In this document: in pieces, positions 53,425-62,974 of the stretch | Layout: the number at the start of each line of letters is the position of its first letter | Position numbering within the stretch: position 1 is the stretch's first letter | Assembly (NCBI RefSeq): GCF_024749285.1 | Contig: NZ_CP087196.1 | Coordinates: forward strand, 2,232,001 to 2,296,000 | Direction of reading: 5' to 3' | Source: Pseudomonas sp. B21-015 | Lineage (GTDB): Bacteria > Pseudomonadota > Gammaproteobacteria > Pseudomonadales > Pseudomonadaceae | DNA: 64,000 bases | Position numbers and translations under genes: made by a program | Notes under the pieces: generated by a model | Told to the model about the DNA's origin: nothing | Database searches by the model: none | The model's input: only the letters and a program-made list of their open reading frames with translations

Positions 53425-54297
53425 ATGATTCGACCTCATCTGCCGCTGAATGCGCTACGTGCTTTCGAGGCTTCGGCGCGCCATTTGAGTTTCACGCGAG
53501 CGGCGGTGGAGTTGTGCGTCACGCAGGCGGCGGTGAGTCATCAGGTCAAAAGCCTTGAAGCCCAGCTTAACGTGACCTTGTTCAAACGCCTGCCCCGCGG
53601 CCTGATGCTGACCAGCGAAGGTGAAACCCTGTTGCCGGTTTTGCGCGAATCCTTCGACCGGATCGCCGAAACCCTGGAGCGTTTCGAGGGCGGGCATTTT
53701 CGCGAGGTGCTGACGGTGGGCGCTGTGGGGACTTTCGCGGTTGGTTGGCTGTTGCCGCGATTGGCGGACTTTCAGAAGAAACATCCGTTCATAGATTTGC
53801 GCCTGTCGACCAACAACAACCGGGTGGACGTGGCCGCCGAAGGCCTGGATTACGCCATTCGCTTTGGCGCGGGGGCGTGGCACGGGATTGAAGCGGTGCG
53901 GTTGATCGAGGCGCCGCTGTCGGTGCTCTGCGTTCCAGAGATCGCCCGGCAATTGCACACGCCTGCGGACCTGTTGCAACAAACACTGTTGCGCTCCTAC
54001 CGCACGGACGAATGGCCGGAGTGGTTTCAGGCGACCGGTTTTTCGGCCCATGCCGTGCTGCCCCGGAGTATCGTCTTCGACTCGTCGCTGGCGATGATGG
54101 AGGCTGCGCTGCAAGGTGCGGGCGTTGCCTTGGCGCCGCCGCTGATGTTTGCCCGGCAACTGGCGGCGGGTGCAATCGAGCAACCGTTCGCCATCGGTAT
54201 CACCACCGGCAGCTACTGGCTGACCCGCTTGCAGTCGCGCGCCGAAACCTCCGCGATGGCCGTGTTCAAGGACTGGTTGCTGCAAGCTTCGATTTAA
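53425..54297 (+). CDS. ampR: LysR-family regulator of beta-lactamase
   Basis: A 290-residue LysR protein. The start MIRPHLPLNALRAFEASARH and the DNA-binding AAVSHQVKSLEAQL are nearly those of known AmpR proteins, followed by FKRLPRGLMLTSEGE and the effector domain with TVGAVGTFAVGWLLPRL. AmpR binds UDP-MurNAc-pentapeptide or anhydro-muropeptides and switches ampC on or off. ATG 53425 is preceded by GGGAGTGGGC. Divergence from ampC supports the call. Confidence 0.93.
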   Translation: MIRPHLPLNALRAFEASARHLSFTRAAVELCVTQAAVSHQVKSLEAQLNVTLFKRLPRGLMLTSEGETLLPVLRESFDRIAETLERFEGGHFREVLTVGAVGTFAVGWLLPRLADFQKKHPFIDLRLSTNNNRVDVAAEGLDYAIRFGAGAWHGIEAVRLIEAPLSVLCVPEIARQLHTPADLLQQTLLRSYRTDEWPEWFQATGFSAHAVLPRSIVFDSSLAMMEAALQGAGVALAPPLMFARQLAAGAIEQPFAIGITTGSYWLTRLQSRAETSAMAVFKDWLLQASI

Positions 54298-54336
54298 TAC
54301 AAAACCCTGTGTGTGGGCTTGCAGTGTTCTCGAGGC

Positions 54337-55680
54337 CTAGCGCACCAGGCACGGCCGCTTGTTATCGAATGTCCACCCCGGAATCAGAAACTGCATCGCC
54401 ACGCTGTCATCCCGCGCGCCGAGCCCCATGCTTTTGTACAGCTCATGGGCCTTGGCCAGTTGATCCACATCCAGCTCAACCCCCAGGCCAGGTTTTTTCG
54501 GCACCTGCACGCAGCCGTCGACGATGTGCAGCGGCGCTTTGGTCAGGCGCTGGCCGTCCTGCCAGATCCAGTGGGTGTCGATGGCCGTGATCTCACCCGG
54601 AGCAGCCGCCGCGACGTGGGTGAACATGGCCAGGGAAATATCGAAGTGGTTGTTGGAATGCGAACCCCAGGTCAGGCCCCATTCATGGCACATCTGCGCC
54701 ACCCGCACCGAGCCCTGCATCGTCCAGAAGTGCGGGTCGGCCAAAGGAATGTCCACCGACTGCAACTGGATCGCGTGGCCCATTTCCCGCCAGTCGGTGG
54801 CGATCATGTTGGTCGCGGTTTTCAGGCCCGTGGCGCGACGGAACTCGGCCATGACTTCACGGCCCGAGTAACCGTTTTCCGCACCGCAGGGGTCTTCGGC
54901 GTAAGCCAGAACGTGATGTTGATCCCGACACAGGCGGATGGCTTCCTTGAGCGACCAGGCGCCATTCGGGTCAAGGGTGATGCGCGCATCGGGAAAACGC
55001 TCGGCGAGGGCCGTGACCGCTTCGATTTCCTCGTCGCCGCTCAACACACCGCCCTTGAGTTTGAAGTCCTTGAAGCCATAACGGGCGCGGGCGGCTTCGG
55101 CCAGGCGCACTATGGCATCGGCACTCATGGCTTTTTCGTGGCGCACACGGAACCAGTCATTGTCGGCGTCCGGTTCACTGCGGTAGGCCAGATCGGTTGC
55201 GTTGCGATCACCGACATAAAACAGATAACCGAGCATCTTCACTTCGTCGCGCTGCTGGCCTTCGCCAAGCAGCGCGGCGACCGGCACGTCCAGGTGCTGG
55301 CCGAGCAGATCGAGCAGGGCGGCTTCCAGCCCGGTGACTGCGTGAATGGTGATGCGCAGGTCGAAGGTTTGCAGGCCGCGACCGCCGGCATCGCGATCGG
55401 CAAACGTCTGACGTACTTGATTGAGGATCTTCTGGTAGGTGCCGATCGGGCTGCCGACCACCAGTGCGCGCGCATCTTCCAGCGTTTGACGAATGCGTTC
55501 GCCACCTGGCACTTCGCCGACACCGGTGTGGCCGGCGTTGTCCTTGAGGATCACGATATTGCGAGTGAAAAACGGGCCGTGGGCGCCGCTCAGGTTGAGC
55601 AACATGCCATCGTGGCCGGCCACCGGAACTACCTGCATGCTGGTGATGATCGGGGCTTTTGCGGCTTCTTGTGGGTTCAT
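54337..55680 (-). CDS. gudD: Glucarate dehydratase
   Basis: A 447-residue enolase-superfamily enzyme converting D-glucarate to 5-keto-4-deoxy-D-glucarate. Typical segments are [20 protein letters not shown], the Lys pair in [13 protein letters not shown], the metal ligands in [18 protein letters not shown] and [12 protein letters not shown], and the catalytic His in [16 protein letters not shown] 55678-55680 follows AAGGACAAGAAA. It is downstream of gudP, with 23 bases between, and forms an operon with it. The divergent GntR gene is the likely regulator. Confidence 0.92.
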   Translation of the reverse strand: MNPQEAAKAPIITSMQVVPVAGHDGMLLNLSGAHGPFFTRNIVILKDNAGHTGVGEVPGGERIRQTLEDARALVVGSPIGTYQKILNQVRQTFADRDAGGRGLQTFDLRITIHAVTGLEAALLDLLGQHLDVPVAALLGEGQQRDEVKMLGYLFYVGDRNATDLAYRSEPDADNDWFRVRHEKAMSADAIVRLAEAARARYGFKDFKLKGGVLSGDEEIEAVTALAERFPDARITLDPNGAWSLKEAIRLCRDQHHVLAYAEDPCGAENGYSGREVMAEFRRATGLKTATNMIATDWREMGHAIQLQSVDIPLADPHFWTMQGSVRVAQMCHEWGLTWGSHSNNHFDISLAMFTHVAAAAPGEITAIDTHWIWQDGQRLTKAPLHIVDGCVQVPKKPGLGVELDVDQLAKAHELYKSMGLGARDDSVAMQFLIPGWTFDNKRPCLVR

Positions 55681-55703
55681 TTTCTTGTCCTTCAAACCAA
55701 TGT

Positions 55704-57050
55704 TCAGGCGTGATTAGGTGCTGGTTTGCCCAGGGCAACCACGGGTGCGGGTTTCGGTTTATTGCGCGCGGCGAAGACGATGATCGCGGCGATGATCGAG
55801 GTGGCGGCCAAGCCGTAGAGCCCGCCCTGGATCGAACCGGTGTGTTCTTCCAGCAAGCCGAAGGTGGTCGGCGCAACGAAGCCGCCGAGGTTGCCCACCG
55901 AGTTGATCAGCGCAATCACGCCGGCGGCGATCCGCGCATCCAGGTACGCCTGAGGAATCGGCCAGAACAGCGACGAGGCTGATTTGAAACCCAATGCAGC
56001 AAAGCAGATCGCAACGAAGGCGAAAATCGGCCCGCCAATGGTGGACATGAACATCCCCGCAGCAGCGATCAGCAAGGCAGTGGCGACCCAGGCTTGCTGG
56101 TGCTTCCATTTGCCCGACAGCGAGGCGAAGGCGTACATGCCGACGATCGACAGCAGCCACGGAATCGAGTTGAACAGGCCGACCTGGATGTCGCTCAGGT
56201 CGCCCATCTTCTTGATGATGCTCGGCAGCCAGAAGGTCGCGGCATAGATGGTCAACTGGATGAAGAAGTAGATCAGGCAGAACAGGATGATCTGGCGATC
56301 CTTGAGCAGCGTGCCCAGCGACGGTTTGATCGGCGTCGCGGCTTCGCGGGCCAGTTGTTCGTCGTCGATGGCTTTGACCAGCGCGTCCTGCTCAGGAACG
56401 GTCAGCCATTTGGCGTCGTGGGGTTTGGAGTCCAGCCAGAACCAGACGAACACGCACAGCCCGACCGAGAACATGCCCTCGATGAAATACATCCACTGCC
56501 AGCCGTGCATACCCAAGCCGTTGATTTGCAGCAACAGACCGGACAGCGGGCCGGAGATCAGCGATGCGATGGCCGAACCGCTGAGGAAGATCGCAATCGC
56601 CTTGCCGCGTTCCACGCCGGGCAACCAGCGGGTGAAGTAATAAATCACCCCGGGGAAGAACCCGGCTTCGGCGACGCCCAGCAGAAAACGCAGGATGTAG
56701 AAGTGGGTTTCGTTCTGAATGAACGCCATGCAAGCGGCCACCAGGCCCCAGGTCAGCATGATGCGGGTCAGCCAGATTCGCGCGCCAATTTTTTGCAGGA
56801 GGATGTTGGAGGGGACTTCGAACAGCGCGTAACCGATAAAAAACAGACCGGCACCGAGGCCGTAGGCGGCAGCGCCAATTCCCAGGTCATGTTCCATGTG
56901 GGCGCGGACGAAGCCGATGTTCACGCGGTCGATGTAGTTGACGATGAACATGATCACGAACAGCGGCAGGACGTGGCGTTTCACTTTTGAGATGGCGGAC
57001 TTCAGGACCGAATCGGCGCCATCGTTCATTCCGGATATGGATGTATTCAC
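55704..57050 (-). CDS. gudP: MFS D-glucarate/galactarate permease
   Basis: A 448-residue anion:cation symporter-family permease with 12 hydrophobic segments and the family sequence [14 protein letters not shown] near the start, plus the [13 protein letters not shown] loop. Close to GudP of enterics; transports D-glucarate, possibly galactarate. The start is GTG 57050 (after TGGGAGAAAACGAA) or GTG 57065; an internal ATG lies at 57027-57029. It is co-transcribed with gudD. The operator-like ACATCATACAA at 57112-57122 lies about 60 bases upstream. Confidence 0.88.
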   Translation of the reverse strand: MNTSISGMNDGADSVLKSAISKVKRHVLPLFVIMFIVNYIDRVNIGFVRAHMEHDLGIGAAAYGLGAGLFFIGYALFEVPSNILLQKIGARIWLTRIMLTWGLVAACMAFIQNETHFYILRFLLGVAEAGFFPGVIYYFTRWLPGVERGKAIAIFLSGSAIASLISGPLSGLLLQINGLGMHGWQWMYFIEGMFSVGLCVFVWFWLDSKPHDAKWLTVPEQDALVKAIDDEQLAREAATPIKPSLGTLLKDRQIILFCLIYFFIQLTIYAATFWLPSIIKKMGDLSDIQVGLFNSIPWLLSIVGMYAFASLSGKWKHQQAWVATALLIAAAGMFMSTIGGPIFAFVAICFAALGFKSASSLFWPIPQAYLDARIAAGVIALINSVGNLGGFVAPTTFGLLEEHTGSIQGGLYGLAATSIIAAIIVFAARNKPKPAPVVALGKPAPNHA

Positions 57051-57111
57051 TTCGTTTTCTCCCACTCGTTATTGTTATGCGGGGTGTGGCTGGGTGATGC
57101 GATGTTGATAG

Positions 57112-57122
57112 ACATCATACAA
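57112..57122. promoter_or_regulatory. GntR operator half-match upstream of gudP
   Basis: ACATCATACAA shares eight bases (TCATACAA) with the palindrome at 57246-57256. Confidence 0.4.
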
Positions 57123-57245
57123 CTACATTTTTTTATCCGGCAAGCGTCGCGGTCCAATAAAATGGCTATTAATTTAAAGGTTGTTATGTTTTTGTTGGTT
57201 CGGTGTGGGCCCGCGAGAGTGCTTTTTTGGTCGATATCTTGAGTG

Positions 57246-57256
57246 TTGTCATACAA
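57246..57256. promoter_or_regulatory. GntR/FadR-type operator candidate
   Basis: TTGTCATACAA exactly fits TNGTNNNACNA and is a palindrome except for the centre. It lies between gudP and the GntR gene and shares the GTCATAC core with the two sites in front of galM. Confidence 0.6.
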
Positions 57257-57332
57257 GTTAGGCGTTATTTTCTGAAGATTCCATTCGACCCCAGTGCTAC
57301 GATCCCGTTAGCTCTGCTTTCGGATGATCGCC

Positions 57333-58049
57333 ATGCAAGAAAACCTCGACGCGCCTGCTCGCAAGCGCACTCACAACCTGGCCCACGATCTGGTGGCCAA
57401 GCTGACCCAGAGTATTTTGCTCGGCCAAATGCTGCCGGGGGACAAGCTGCCGTCAGAGAACACGATTGTTCAGGAGCATGGGGTCAGCCGCACGGTGGTG
57501 CGTGAAGCGATCTCGAAGTTGCAGGCTTCGGGGCTGGTGGAAACCCGTCATGGCATCGGCACCTTTGTCCTTGAGCGTGTGCCGGAGCAGGGGCTGCGGC
57601 TGAATGTCGATACTGCGCTCGGCGTGCGCAGCATTCTGGAGTTGCGCATGGGCCTGGAAACCCAGGCCGCCGCGCTGGCAGCGGTTCGTCGTACCGATCA
57701 ACAGTTGGCGCAGATGCGTGAAGCGCTGGACGACTATCAAAGCTTGCTGGCCAACAACGACAGTTGTGTCGAGGCCGACAAACGCTTCCACCTGCTGATC
57801 GCCGAAGCCACCGGCAACGTGTGCTTCACCGAGATCATGCAGCACCTGGGCAGCGCCATGATCCCCCGCACCCGCGTCAATGCCGCCGAGCGCGGGTCGG
57901 CGGATTTGAGCAAGCTAGGGCAGCTCGCCAACCTCGAACACGAGGCTATTCTCAACGCCATCAAACGCCAGGACCCGGATGCGGCGCGGGCGGCGATGTG
58001 GTTGCACCTGACCAACAGCCGGGATCGCTTTTCGGCGGGCGGAGCCTGA
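57333..58049 (+). CDS. FadR-subfamily GntR regulator
   Basis: A 238-residue regulator. The winged helix (about residues 12-78) contains LGQMLPGDKLPSENTIVQEH and SRTVVREAISKLQASGLVET. The helical FCD effector domain follows, with metal-binding residues expected in ADKRFHLLIAEATGN and LEHEAILNAI. FCD regulators sense sugar acids or organic acids. Divergent from gudP-gudD, it most likely controls them and itself through TTGTCATACAA, and perhaps galM. ATG 57333 has CGGA upstream; ATG 57324 three codons earlier is also possible. Confidence 0.87.
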   Translation: MQENLDAPARKRTHNLAHDLVAKLTQSILLGQMLPGDKLPSENTIVQEHGVSRTVVREAISKLQASGLVETRHGIGTFVLERVPEQGLRLNVDTALGVRSILELRMGLETQAAALAAVRRTDQQLAQMREALDDYQSLLANNDSCVEADKRFHLLIAEATGNVCFTEIMQHLGSAMIPRTRVNAAERGSADLSKLGQLANLEHEAILNAIKRQDPDAARAAMWLHLTNSRDRFSAGGA

Positions 58050-58091
58050 TTCTGGCTGCTCGGTGTTGTGTCAGTGGCGGCCGGTCATCGT

Positions 58092-58119
58092 TCTTCGCGA
58101 GCAAGCCTCGCTCCCACAC
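58092..58119. repeat. Single REP
   Basis: CTTCGCGAGCAAGCCTCGCTCCCACAC: one REP arm directly before the following REPIN. Confidence 0.7.
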
Positions 58120-58144
58120 GGATTGTGTGAACGCTGGAGATCCC

Positions 58145-58234
58145 TGTGGGAGCGGGCTTGCCCGCGATGAGGCCAGAACATTCAACATTGATGTCGACTG
58201 TCAGACAGCTATCGCGGGCAAGCCCGCTCCCACA
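58145..58234. repeat. REPIN
   Basis: TGTGGGAGCGGGCTTGCCCG and inverted copy with an inner spacer (convergent gap between the GntR gene and trhP). Together with the single REP at 58092 it gives three REP units in 150 bases. Confidence 0.9.
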
Positions 58235-58258
58235 GGTTGGGTGTTGGCCGTTCACAAC

Positions 58259-59596
58259 TTAACTCACGCCGACATCCCGCATCAGTAATCCATAACGCAA
58301 ATCCACCGTATCCGGAATCGGCAGGTACACCGTGTGCCCATCCCCTGGCGCCAGTTCAATCGCCTCGCCTTTGACGTTCTGCAACTGATGCAGATCGAAG
58401 TGGAAGTTGCCCTTGGGCGTCATCAGTTCCATGTGATTACCCAGGCCAAAACGATTCTTCACCCGCACCTCGGCCAGCCGGTCACGGCGTTCGCCGGTCA
58501 GTTCGCCCACGAACTGTTGGCGCTCTGAAACCGAGCTGCCGTTCTGGTAGTTCTGATATTCGTCATGCACATGTCGCCGCAAAAAACCTTCGGTATAGCC
58601 ACGCTGGGCCAGGGACTCCAGATCGCTCATCAAGCTGCGATCAAACACCCGGCCAGCCACCGCATCATCGATCGCGCGGCGGTAAACCTGGGTGGTGCGC
58701 GCGCAATAGAAGTGCGATTTGGTCCGGCCTTCGATTTTCAGTGAATGCACGCCCATTTGCGTCAGGCGCTCGACGTGCTGGACGGCGCGCAGGTCCTTGG
58801 CGTTCATGATGTACGTGCCATGTTCGTCCTCGAAGGCCGGCATCGATTCGCCGGGGCGATTGGCCTCTTGCAACAAGAACACTTGGTCGGTCGGTGCGCC
58901 GATGCCCAGGGTCGGTTCGGGTTGGAACGGCTGGACGATTTCGCCGAGCTGATTTTCGCTGGCCGGTGTCGCCGAGTATTTCCAGCGACAGGCGTTGGTG
59001 CAGCTGCCCTGATTCGCATCGCGTTTGTTCAGGTAGCCCGACAACAGGCAGCGCCCGGAATAGGCCATGCACAACGCACCGTGCACGAACACTTCCAGTT
59101 CCATCGCCGGGACGTGCTGGCGGATTTCGGCGATTTCTTCCAGCGACAGTTCACGGGACACGATGATCCGGCTCAAGCCCTGCTGCTGCCAGAACTCGAC
59201 ACTGGCCCAGTTCACCGTGTTGGCCTGCACCGACAGGTGGATCGGCATCTGCGGGAAGTGTCGGCGCACCAGCATGATCAGGCCGGGGTCGGACATGATC
59301 AGCGCGTCCGGCGCCATGGCGATCACCGGTTCCAGATCCTTCAAGAACGTTTTGAGCTTGGCGTTGTGCGGGGCGATGTTCACCACCACGTAGAAGCGCT
59401 TGCCCTGAGCCTGGGCCTCGGTGATGCCGAGCGCGAGGTTGGCGTGATCGAATTCGTTATTGCGCACCCGCAGGCTGTAGCGCGGCTGACCGGCGTACAC
59501 CGCGTCGGCGCCGTAGGCGAAGGCATAGCGCATGTTTTTCAGGGTACCGGCAGGGGCGAGCAGTTCCGGGGGCGTGAGCGTCATGGTGCGGGGCAT
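58259..59596 (-). CDS. trhP: tRNA uridine-34 hydroxylase (peptidase U32 family)
   Basis: A 445-residue protein of the YegQ/TrhP type, needed with prephenate for 5-hydroxyuridine at tRNA wobble position 34. It matches E. coli YegQ throughout: ELLAPAGTLKNMRYAFAYGA at the start, PDALIMSDPGLIML, VFVHGALCMAYSGRCLLSGY and a cysteine cluster GSCTNACRW for the Fe-S site, then FEDEHGTYIMN. The start is uncertain: ATG 59596 or ATG 59584; neither has a strong ribosome site. It is divergent from the AI-2E permease, with about 160 bases between. Confidence 0.9.
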   Translation of the reverse strand: MPRTMTLTPPELLAPAGTLKNMRYAFAYGADAVYAGQPRYSLRVRNNEFDHANLALGITEAQAQGKRFYVVVNIAPHNAKLKTFLKDLEPVIAMAPDALIMSDPGLIMLVRRHFPQMPIHLSVQANTVNWASVEFWQQQGLSRIIVSRELSLEEIAEIRQHVPAMELEVFVHGALCMAYSGRCLLSGYLNKRDANQGSCTNACRWKYSATPASENQLGEIVQPFQPEPTLGIGAPTDQVFLLQEANRPGESMPAFEDEHGTYIMNAKDLRAVQHVERLTQMGVHSLKIEGRTKSHFYCARTTQVYRRAIDDAVAGRVFDRSLMSDLESLAQRGYTEGFLRRHVHDEYQNYQNGSSVSERQQFVGELTGERRDRLAEVRVKNRFGLGNHMELMTPKGNFHFDLHQLQNVKGEAIELAPGDGHTVYLPIPDTVDLRYGLLMRDVGVS

Positions 59597-59760
59597 GGCA
59601 GTGTCGATCGCAAAAGCCGGCAAGGGTAAGCGGCCTGCGCACGGGGTTCATTGATCTGGATCTATGCTTGATGAAAAACCGGATGGCACTCGCGCGAATC
59701 GTGGCGGACTAAATATAAGGACGCGAATTTGCGCCCCCTGCGCACTGACATGGATCGGAC

Positions 59761-60822
59761 ATGAACGAAACGACACTACAAGACAAGTCGCTGATGGTCT
59801 TGCTGGCGCTGGTGACCGTCGCGTTTCTCTGGATTTTGCTGCCGTTCTACGGCGCGGTGTTCTGGGCGGTCATCCTCGGCATCGTCTTTGCGCCCATGCA
59901 ACGTCGGTTGCAACTGAAATTCGGCTGGCAACGCAACCTGACGGCGCTGTGCACGCTGAGTATCTGTCTGGTGATCGCGATCCTGCCGGTGACCATTGTC
60001 AGTGCCTTTCTGGTTCAAGAAGGCACGGCGATATACAAAAACATCGAAAGCGGCGAATTGGACATCGCCGGTCATGTGGTGCAGTTCAAACACAGCCTGC
60101 CACCGTACTTCCAGCACCTGCTCGATCGTTTCGGCATGGGCGAGTTGAGCGGTCTGCGGGAGAAAATCATCAAGAGTGCGATGCAGGGCGGCCAGTTTTT
60201 CGCGACTCAGGCTTACAGTTTTGGCCAGGGCACCTTCGAATTCGTGGTGAGCTTTTTCATCATGCTCTATCTGTTGTTCTTCTTTCTGCGCGACGGGGCC
60301 GAACTGGCGCGCAAAATACGCGCCGCCATACCGCTGGAGGACAACCAGAAACGCCGTTTGCAGCTCAAGTTCAATCACGTGGTGCGGGCGACGATAAAAG
60401 GCAACCTGCTGGTGGCGATCACGCAGGGCGCATTGGGCGGTTTGATTTTCTGGTTTCTGGATATCCCGAGCGTGTTGCTTTGGGCGGTGCTGATGGCGTT
60501 TCTGTCGCTGTTGCCGGCGGTGGGTGCGGGGATTGTCTGGGCACCGGTGGCTGCGTACTTCCTGCTCACCGGCGCGATCTGGCAGGGCACGGTGCTCGCG
60601 TTGTTCGGGGTGTTCGTGATCGGGTTGGTGGACAATGTGCTGCGTCCGATCCTGGTGGGTAAGGATACAAAGATGCCGGACTATTTGATTCTCATCTCAA
60701 CCCTCGGCGGCCTGGCGATTTTCGGGCTCAATGGCTTCGTCATCGGGCCTTTGATCGCAGCGTTGTTCATGTCGAGTTGGGCAATCTTCATCGAAACCAA
60801 GCCGCATGTTCAGCTGCCTTAA
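59761..60822 (+). CDS. AI-2E family permease (PerM-like)
   Basis: A 353-residue inner-membrane protein with about 8 hydrophobic segments, beginning LVTVAFLWILLPFYGAVFWA. Family marks: FAPMQRRLQLKFGWQRN, FFLRDGAELARKI, and near the end LVDNVLRPILVGKDTKMP. AI-2E proteins are named for autoinducer-2 export but many have other substrates; the Pseudomonas branch is not characterised. ATG 59761 follows GGATCGGAC. Its stop overlaps the small protein gene on the other strand by 4 bases. Confidence 0.82.
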   Translation: MNETTLQDKSLMVLLALVTVAFLWILLPFYGAVFWAVILGIVFAPMQRRLQLKFGWQRNLTALCTLSICLVIAILPVTIVSAFLVQEGTAIYKNIESGELDIAGHVVQFKHSLPPYFQHLLDRFGMGELSGLREKIIKSAMQGGQFFATQAYSFGQGTFEFVVSFFIMLYLLFFFLRDGAELARKIRAAIPLEDNQKRRLQLKFNHVVRATIKGNLLVAITQGALGGLIFWFLDIPSVLLWAVLMAFLSLLPAVGAGIVWAPVAAYFLLTGAIWQGTVLALFGVFVIGLVDNVLRPILVGKDTKMPDYLILISTLGGLAIFGLNGFVIGPLIAALFMSSWAIFIETKPHVQLP

Positions 60823-61001
60823 GCGCTGAGCTGGCCTGAGTCGATACGTTGCGACAGGGCCTGGGCGGCGGGTAGCGAGGAGAGCGGACCGCTGATCGGT
60901 TCGCCGTCCTGCACCAGGTACCAACAGGCGAGCAACCCCAGCGCTCTGAGCGGTGCGGGAACGGCGCTGCCGATAACGGACATGATTTGAACCTGAGCCA
61001 T
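60819..61001 (-). CDS. Small hypothetical protein
   Basis: A 60-residue protein (MAQVQIMSVIGSAVPAPLRA ... QRIDSGQLSA) with a mildly hydrophobic middle (LGLLACWYLVQDG) that could be a short membrane segment. ATG 60999-61001 has GGAGGTACT, a strong ribosome site, which supports expression. I recognise no family. It is convergent with the AI-2E permease. Confidence 0.6.
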   Translation of the reverse strand: MAQVQIMSVIGSAVPAPLRALGLLACWYLVQDGEPISGPLSSLPAAQALSQRIDSGQLSA

Positions 61002-61101
61002 AAGTACCTCCATCAATCTATGGAGCTACCTTACGGATCGGACGCTTGAACGGACAATCAACGCTTTCGATAGTCGTCATTGACGCCAATGAGTCCTGCG
61101 G

Positions 61102-61296
61102 TCAATCCACCACTTTATCGAGCATATGCATCACTTCCTGCTCATTGAGCAGGCCTTTTCGCACCAGGTTTTCCGCCAGCAGCGAGAGAAACTTGGCGCT
61201 GCGATGACCTTCCAGGTGCTTGAGTTCGGTCAGTGCGTTGTACACCTTGCTGGAAGTGCACAAGCCGACAATGCGGTGCGGGTTTTGTGTGGGCAT
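61102..61296 (-). CDS. Small hypothetical protein
   Basis: A 64-residue soluble protein (MPTQNPHRIVGLCTSSKVYN ... EVMHMLDKVVD), predicted mostly helical (LTELKHLEGHRSAKFLSLLA). ATG 61294-61296 follows AAGGACGACCTC. No family is recognised. Near a second small gene of the same orientation. Confidence 0.6.
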   Translation of the reverse strand: MPTQNPHRIVGLCTSSKVYNALTELKHLEGHRSAKFLSLLAENLVRKGLLNEQEVMHMLDKVVD

Positions 61297-61455
61297 GAGG
61301 TCGTCCTTGTTTTTATCAACCTGTTGTTTACGGACAGATCCAAGCTTGCGGGCCTGTCATGACATAAATATGACCAACTTTAGCTGCTGGCACTGTCCCG
61401 ACAGCGACCTTGGCGAGATTTATCCAGACTTCGCCCGGTCTGCGGTCATAAAAAA

Positions 61456-61478
61456 GGCCCCGCTTATAAAGCGGGGCC
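61456..61478 (-). terminator. Rho-independent terminator for the PVYV-repeat gene
   Basis: GGCCCCGC-TTATAAA-GCGGGGCC perfect 8-base arms. Read on the minus strand it is followed by a T-run (complement of the A-run 61450-61455), directly downstream of the minus-strand gene ending at 61537. Confidence 0.85.
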
Positions 61479-61536
61479 TGATGAGCAATGCCGATCAGTC
61501 AAGGTGCGCTCCCACACGGGTTGCCTGATGAGCGTG

Positions 61537-61902
61537 TTACCAGCGGTCGCCACGATAGTAGCCATGGGGAGGGCCGTAGTAGCCGCGTGGTGGACCATAC
61601 CCGCGTGGCGGACCGTAATAGACCGGTGCCGGGCGGTAGTACATCGGTTGTTGTACATAGACCGGCGCCGGTTGGTAATAAACAGGAGGTGGCTGTACAT
61701 ACACCGGTTGAGGCTGCACGTAAACCGGCTGCTCTACATACACCGGCCGGTCGCGGCCGATAATTGCCGAGCCGATGATTGCCGAGCCGACGATCGCACC
61801 AAACACAGCGGGACCTTCCCAGCCGCGACCACCTGCTTCTGCCTGCCCTGCGATAGCGAGAGCACCAATCAGCAAGGCTACTGTGGGGATTTTACGGATC
61901 AT
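61537..61902 (-). CDS. Exported Pro/Tyr-rich repeat protein
   Basis: A 121-residue protein: signal peptide (residues 1-23, ending AEA), a glycine-rich GAIVGSAIIGSAIIG segment (probably membrane-associating), then about 75 residues of PVYV/QPVYVQP and YYxPAPVYYGPP repeats, ending RGYYGPPHGYYRGDRW. The function is unknown; such tails are seen in small envelope proteins with a glycine-zipper-like segment. ATG 61900-61902 follows GAGGAATT. A clean terminator follows. Confidence 0.75.
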   Translation of the reverse strand: MIRKIPTVALLIGALAIAGQAEAGGRGWEGPAVFGAIVGSAIIGSAIIGRDRPVYVEQPVYVQPQPVYVQPPPVYYQPAPVYVQQPMYYRPAPVYYGPPRGYGPPRGYYGPPHGYYRGDRW

Positions 61903-62136
61903 GATAATTCCTCGGTTCTTCGACCCGGCGCTTGCGCCTGCAATAGGCACAAGTTGTCGCGGGGATACTTCTAAGACAGCGTTTTTTTGAAAATCAGCAC
62001 AGCCATTGGGTAAATTTTGTGTAAGGTCTGTACCGGCTTCTTTACGGTGCCTGTACAGACAAACCTTTATGATCGACCACAATCCGGTGGGATGGTTAAT
62101 CCCGTCCATCTGAAAGTGCTATTGAAGGAGATTCGG

Positions 62137-62955
62137 ATGCAGATGAACCCCAACAGAGACACCCAGCTGTGCATGTCGCTCTCAGGGCGCCCCGGCAATT
62201 TCGGCCTGCGGTTTCACAATCATCTGTATGAGCAACTGGGCCTGAATTTTTACTACAAAGCCTTCAGCAGCCAGGACCTGACGGGCGCTGTCAGTGGCAT
62301 CCGCGCTCTGGGCATTCGGGGTTGTGGCGTGTCGATGCCGTTCAAGGAAGCCTGTATTGCGCTGGTCGATGAGCTGGACGCATCGGCTGAGGCCATTCAA
62401 TCGATCAACACTATCGTCAACACCCACGGCCACCTCAAGGCTTACAACACCGATTACATTGCCATCGCCCAGTTGCTCGAAACCCATCAGGTACCCAAAG
62501 ACTCGACTTTTGCCCTGCGCGGCAGCGGCGGCATGGCCAAGGCCGTGGCCAGTGCCCTGCGCGATGGCGGCTACAAAAACGGTCTGATCGTGGCCCGCAA
62601 CGAGCGCGCCGGGCGTGCTTTGGCCGAATCGTTGGGTTACTCATGGCAGGCGGAACTGGGGGGGCAGCGCCCGCAGATGCTGATCAACGTCACGCCGATC
62701 GGCATGACCGGCGGGCCGGAAGCCGATCAACTGGCGTTCGACCCTGAAGCCATCGCTGCCGCCGAGATTGTCTTCGATGTGGTAGCGATTCCCTCGGAAA
62801 CACCGCTGATCGTGCGCGCGCGCGCCGAAGGCAAACGAGTGATCACCGGGCTGGAAGTGATTGCCATCCAGGCGCTGGAACAGTTCGTGTTGTACACCGG
62901 CGTGCGGCCGACCGATGAGCAGTTCCAGAAAGCCGTGGCGTTTGCCCGGAGCTGA
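62137..62955 (+). CDS. Shikimate dehydrogenase-like protein
   Basis: A 272-residue AroE-family oxidoreductase. The catalytic Lys is in SMPFKEAC, the Asp in YNTDYIA, and the NADP fold is GSGGMAKAVASAL. It differs from canonical AroE in the MSLSGRPGNFGLRFHN start and is more like the AroE-like/SDH-L paralogues. The substrate is therefore uncertain: shikimate, quinate or a related cyclitol. ATG 62137 follows AAGGAGATTCGG. It is divergent from the PVYV-repeat gene. Confidence 0.85.
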   Translation: MQMNPNRDTQLCMSLSGRPGNFGLRFHNHLYEQLGLNFYYKAFSSQDLTGAVSGIRALGIRGCGVSMPFKEACIALVDELDASAEAIQSINTIVNTHGHLKAYNTDYIAIAQLLETHQVPKDSTFALRGSGGMAKAVASALRDGGYKNGLIVARNERAGRALAESLGYSWQAELGGQRPQMLINVTPIGMTGGPEADQLAFDPEAIAAAEIVFDVVAIPSETPLIVRARAEGKRVITGLEVIAIQALEQFVLYTGVRPTDEQFQKAVAFARS

Positions 62956-62974
62956 ATTCCGATTATTGGTTGGA

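Noticed and set aside
61504..61974. Plus-strand frame rich in Arg/His opposite the PVYV-repeat gene
   Set aside because: Complement of the repeats; the minus-strand frame has a signal peptide, ribosome site and terminator.
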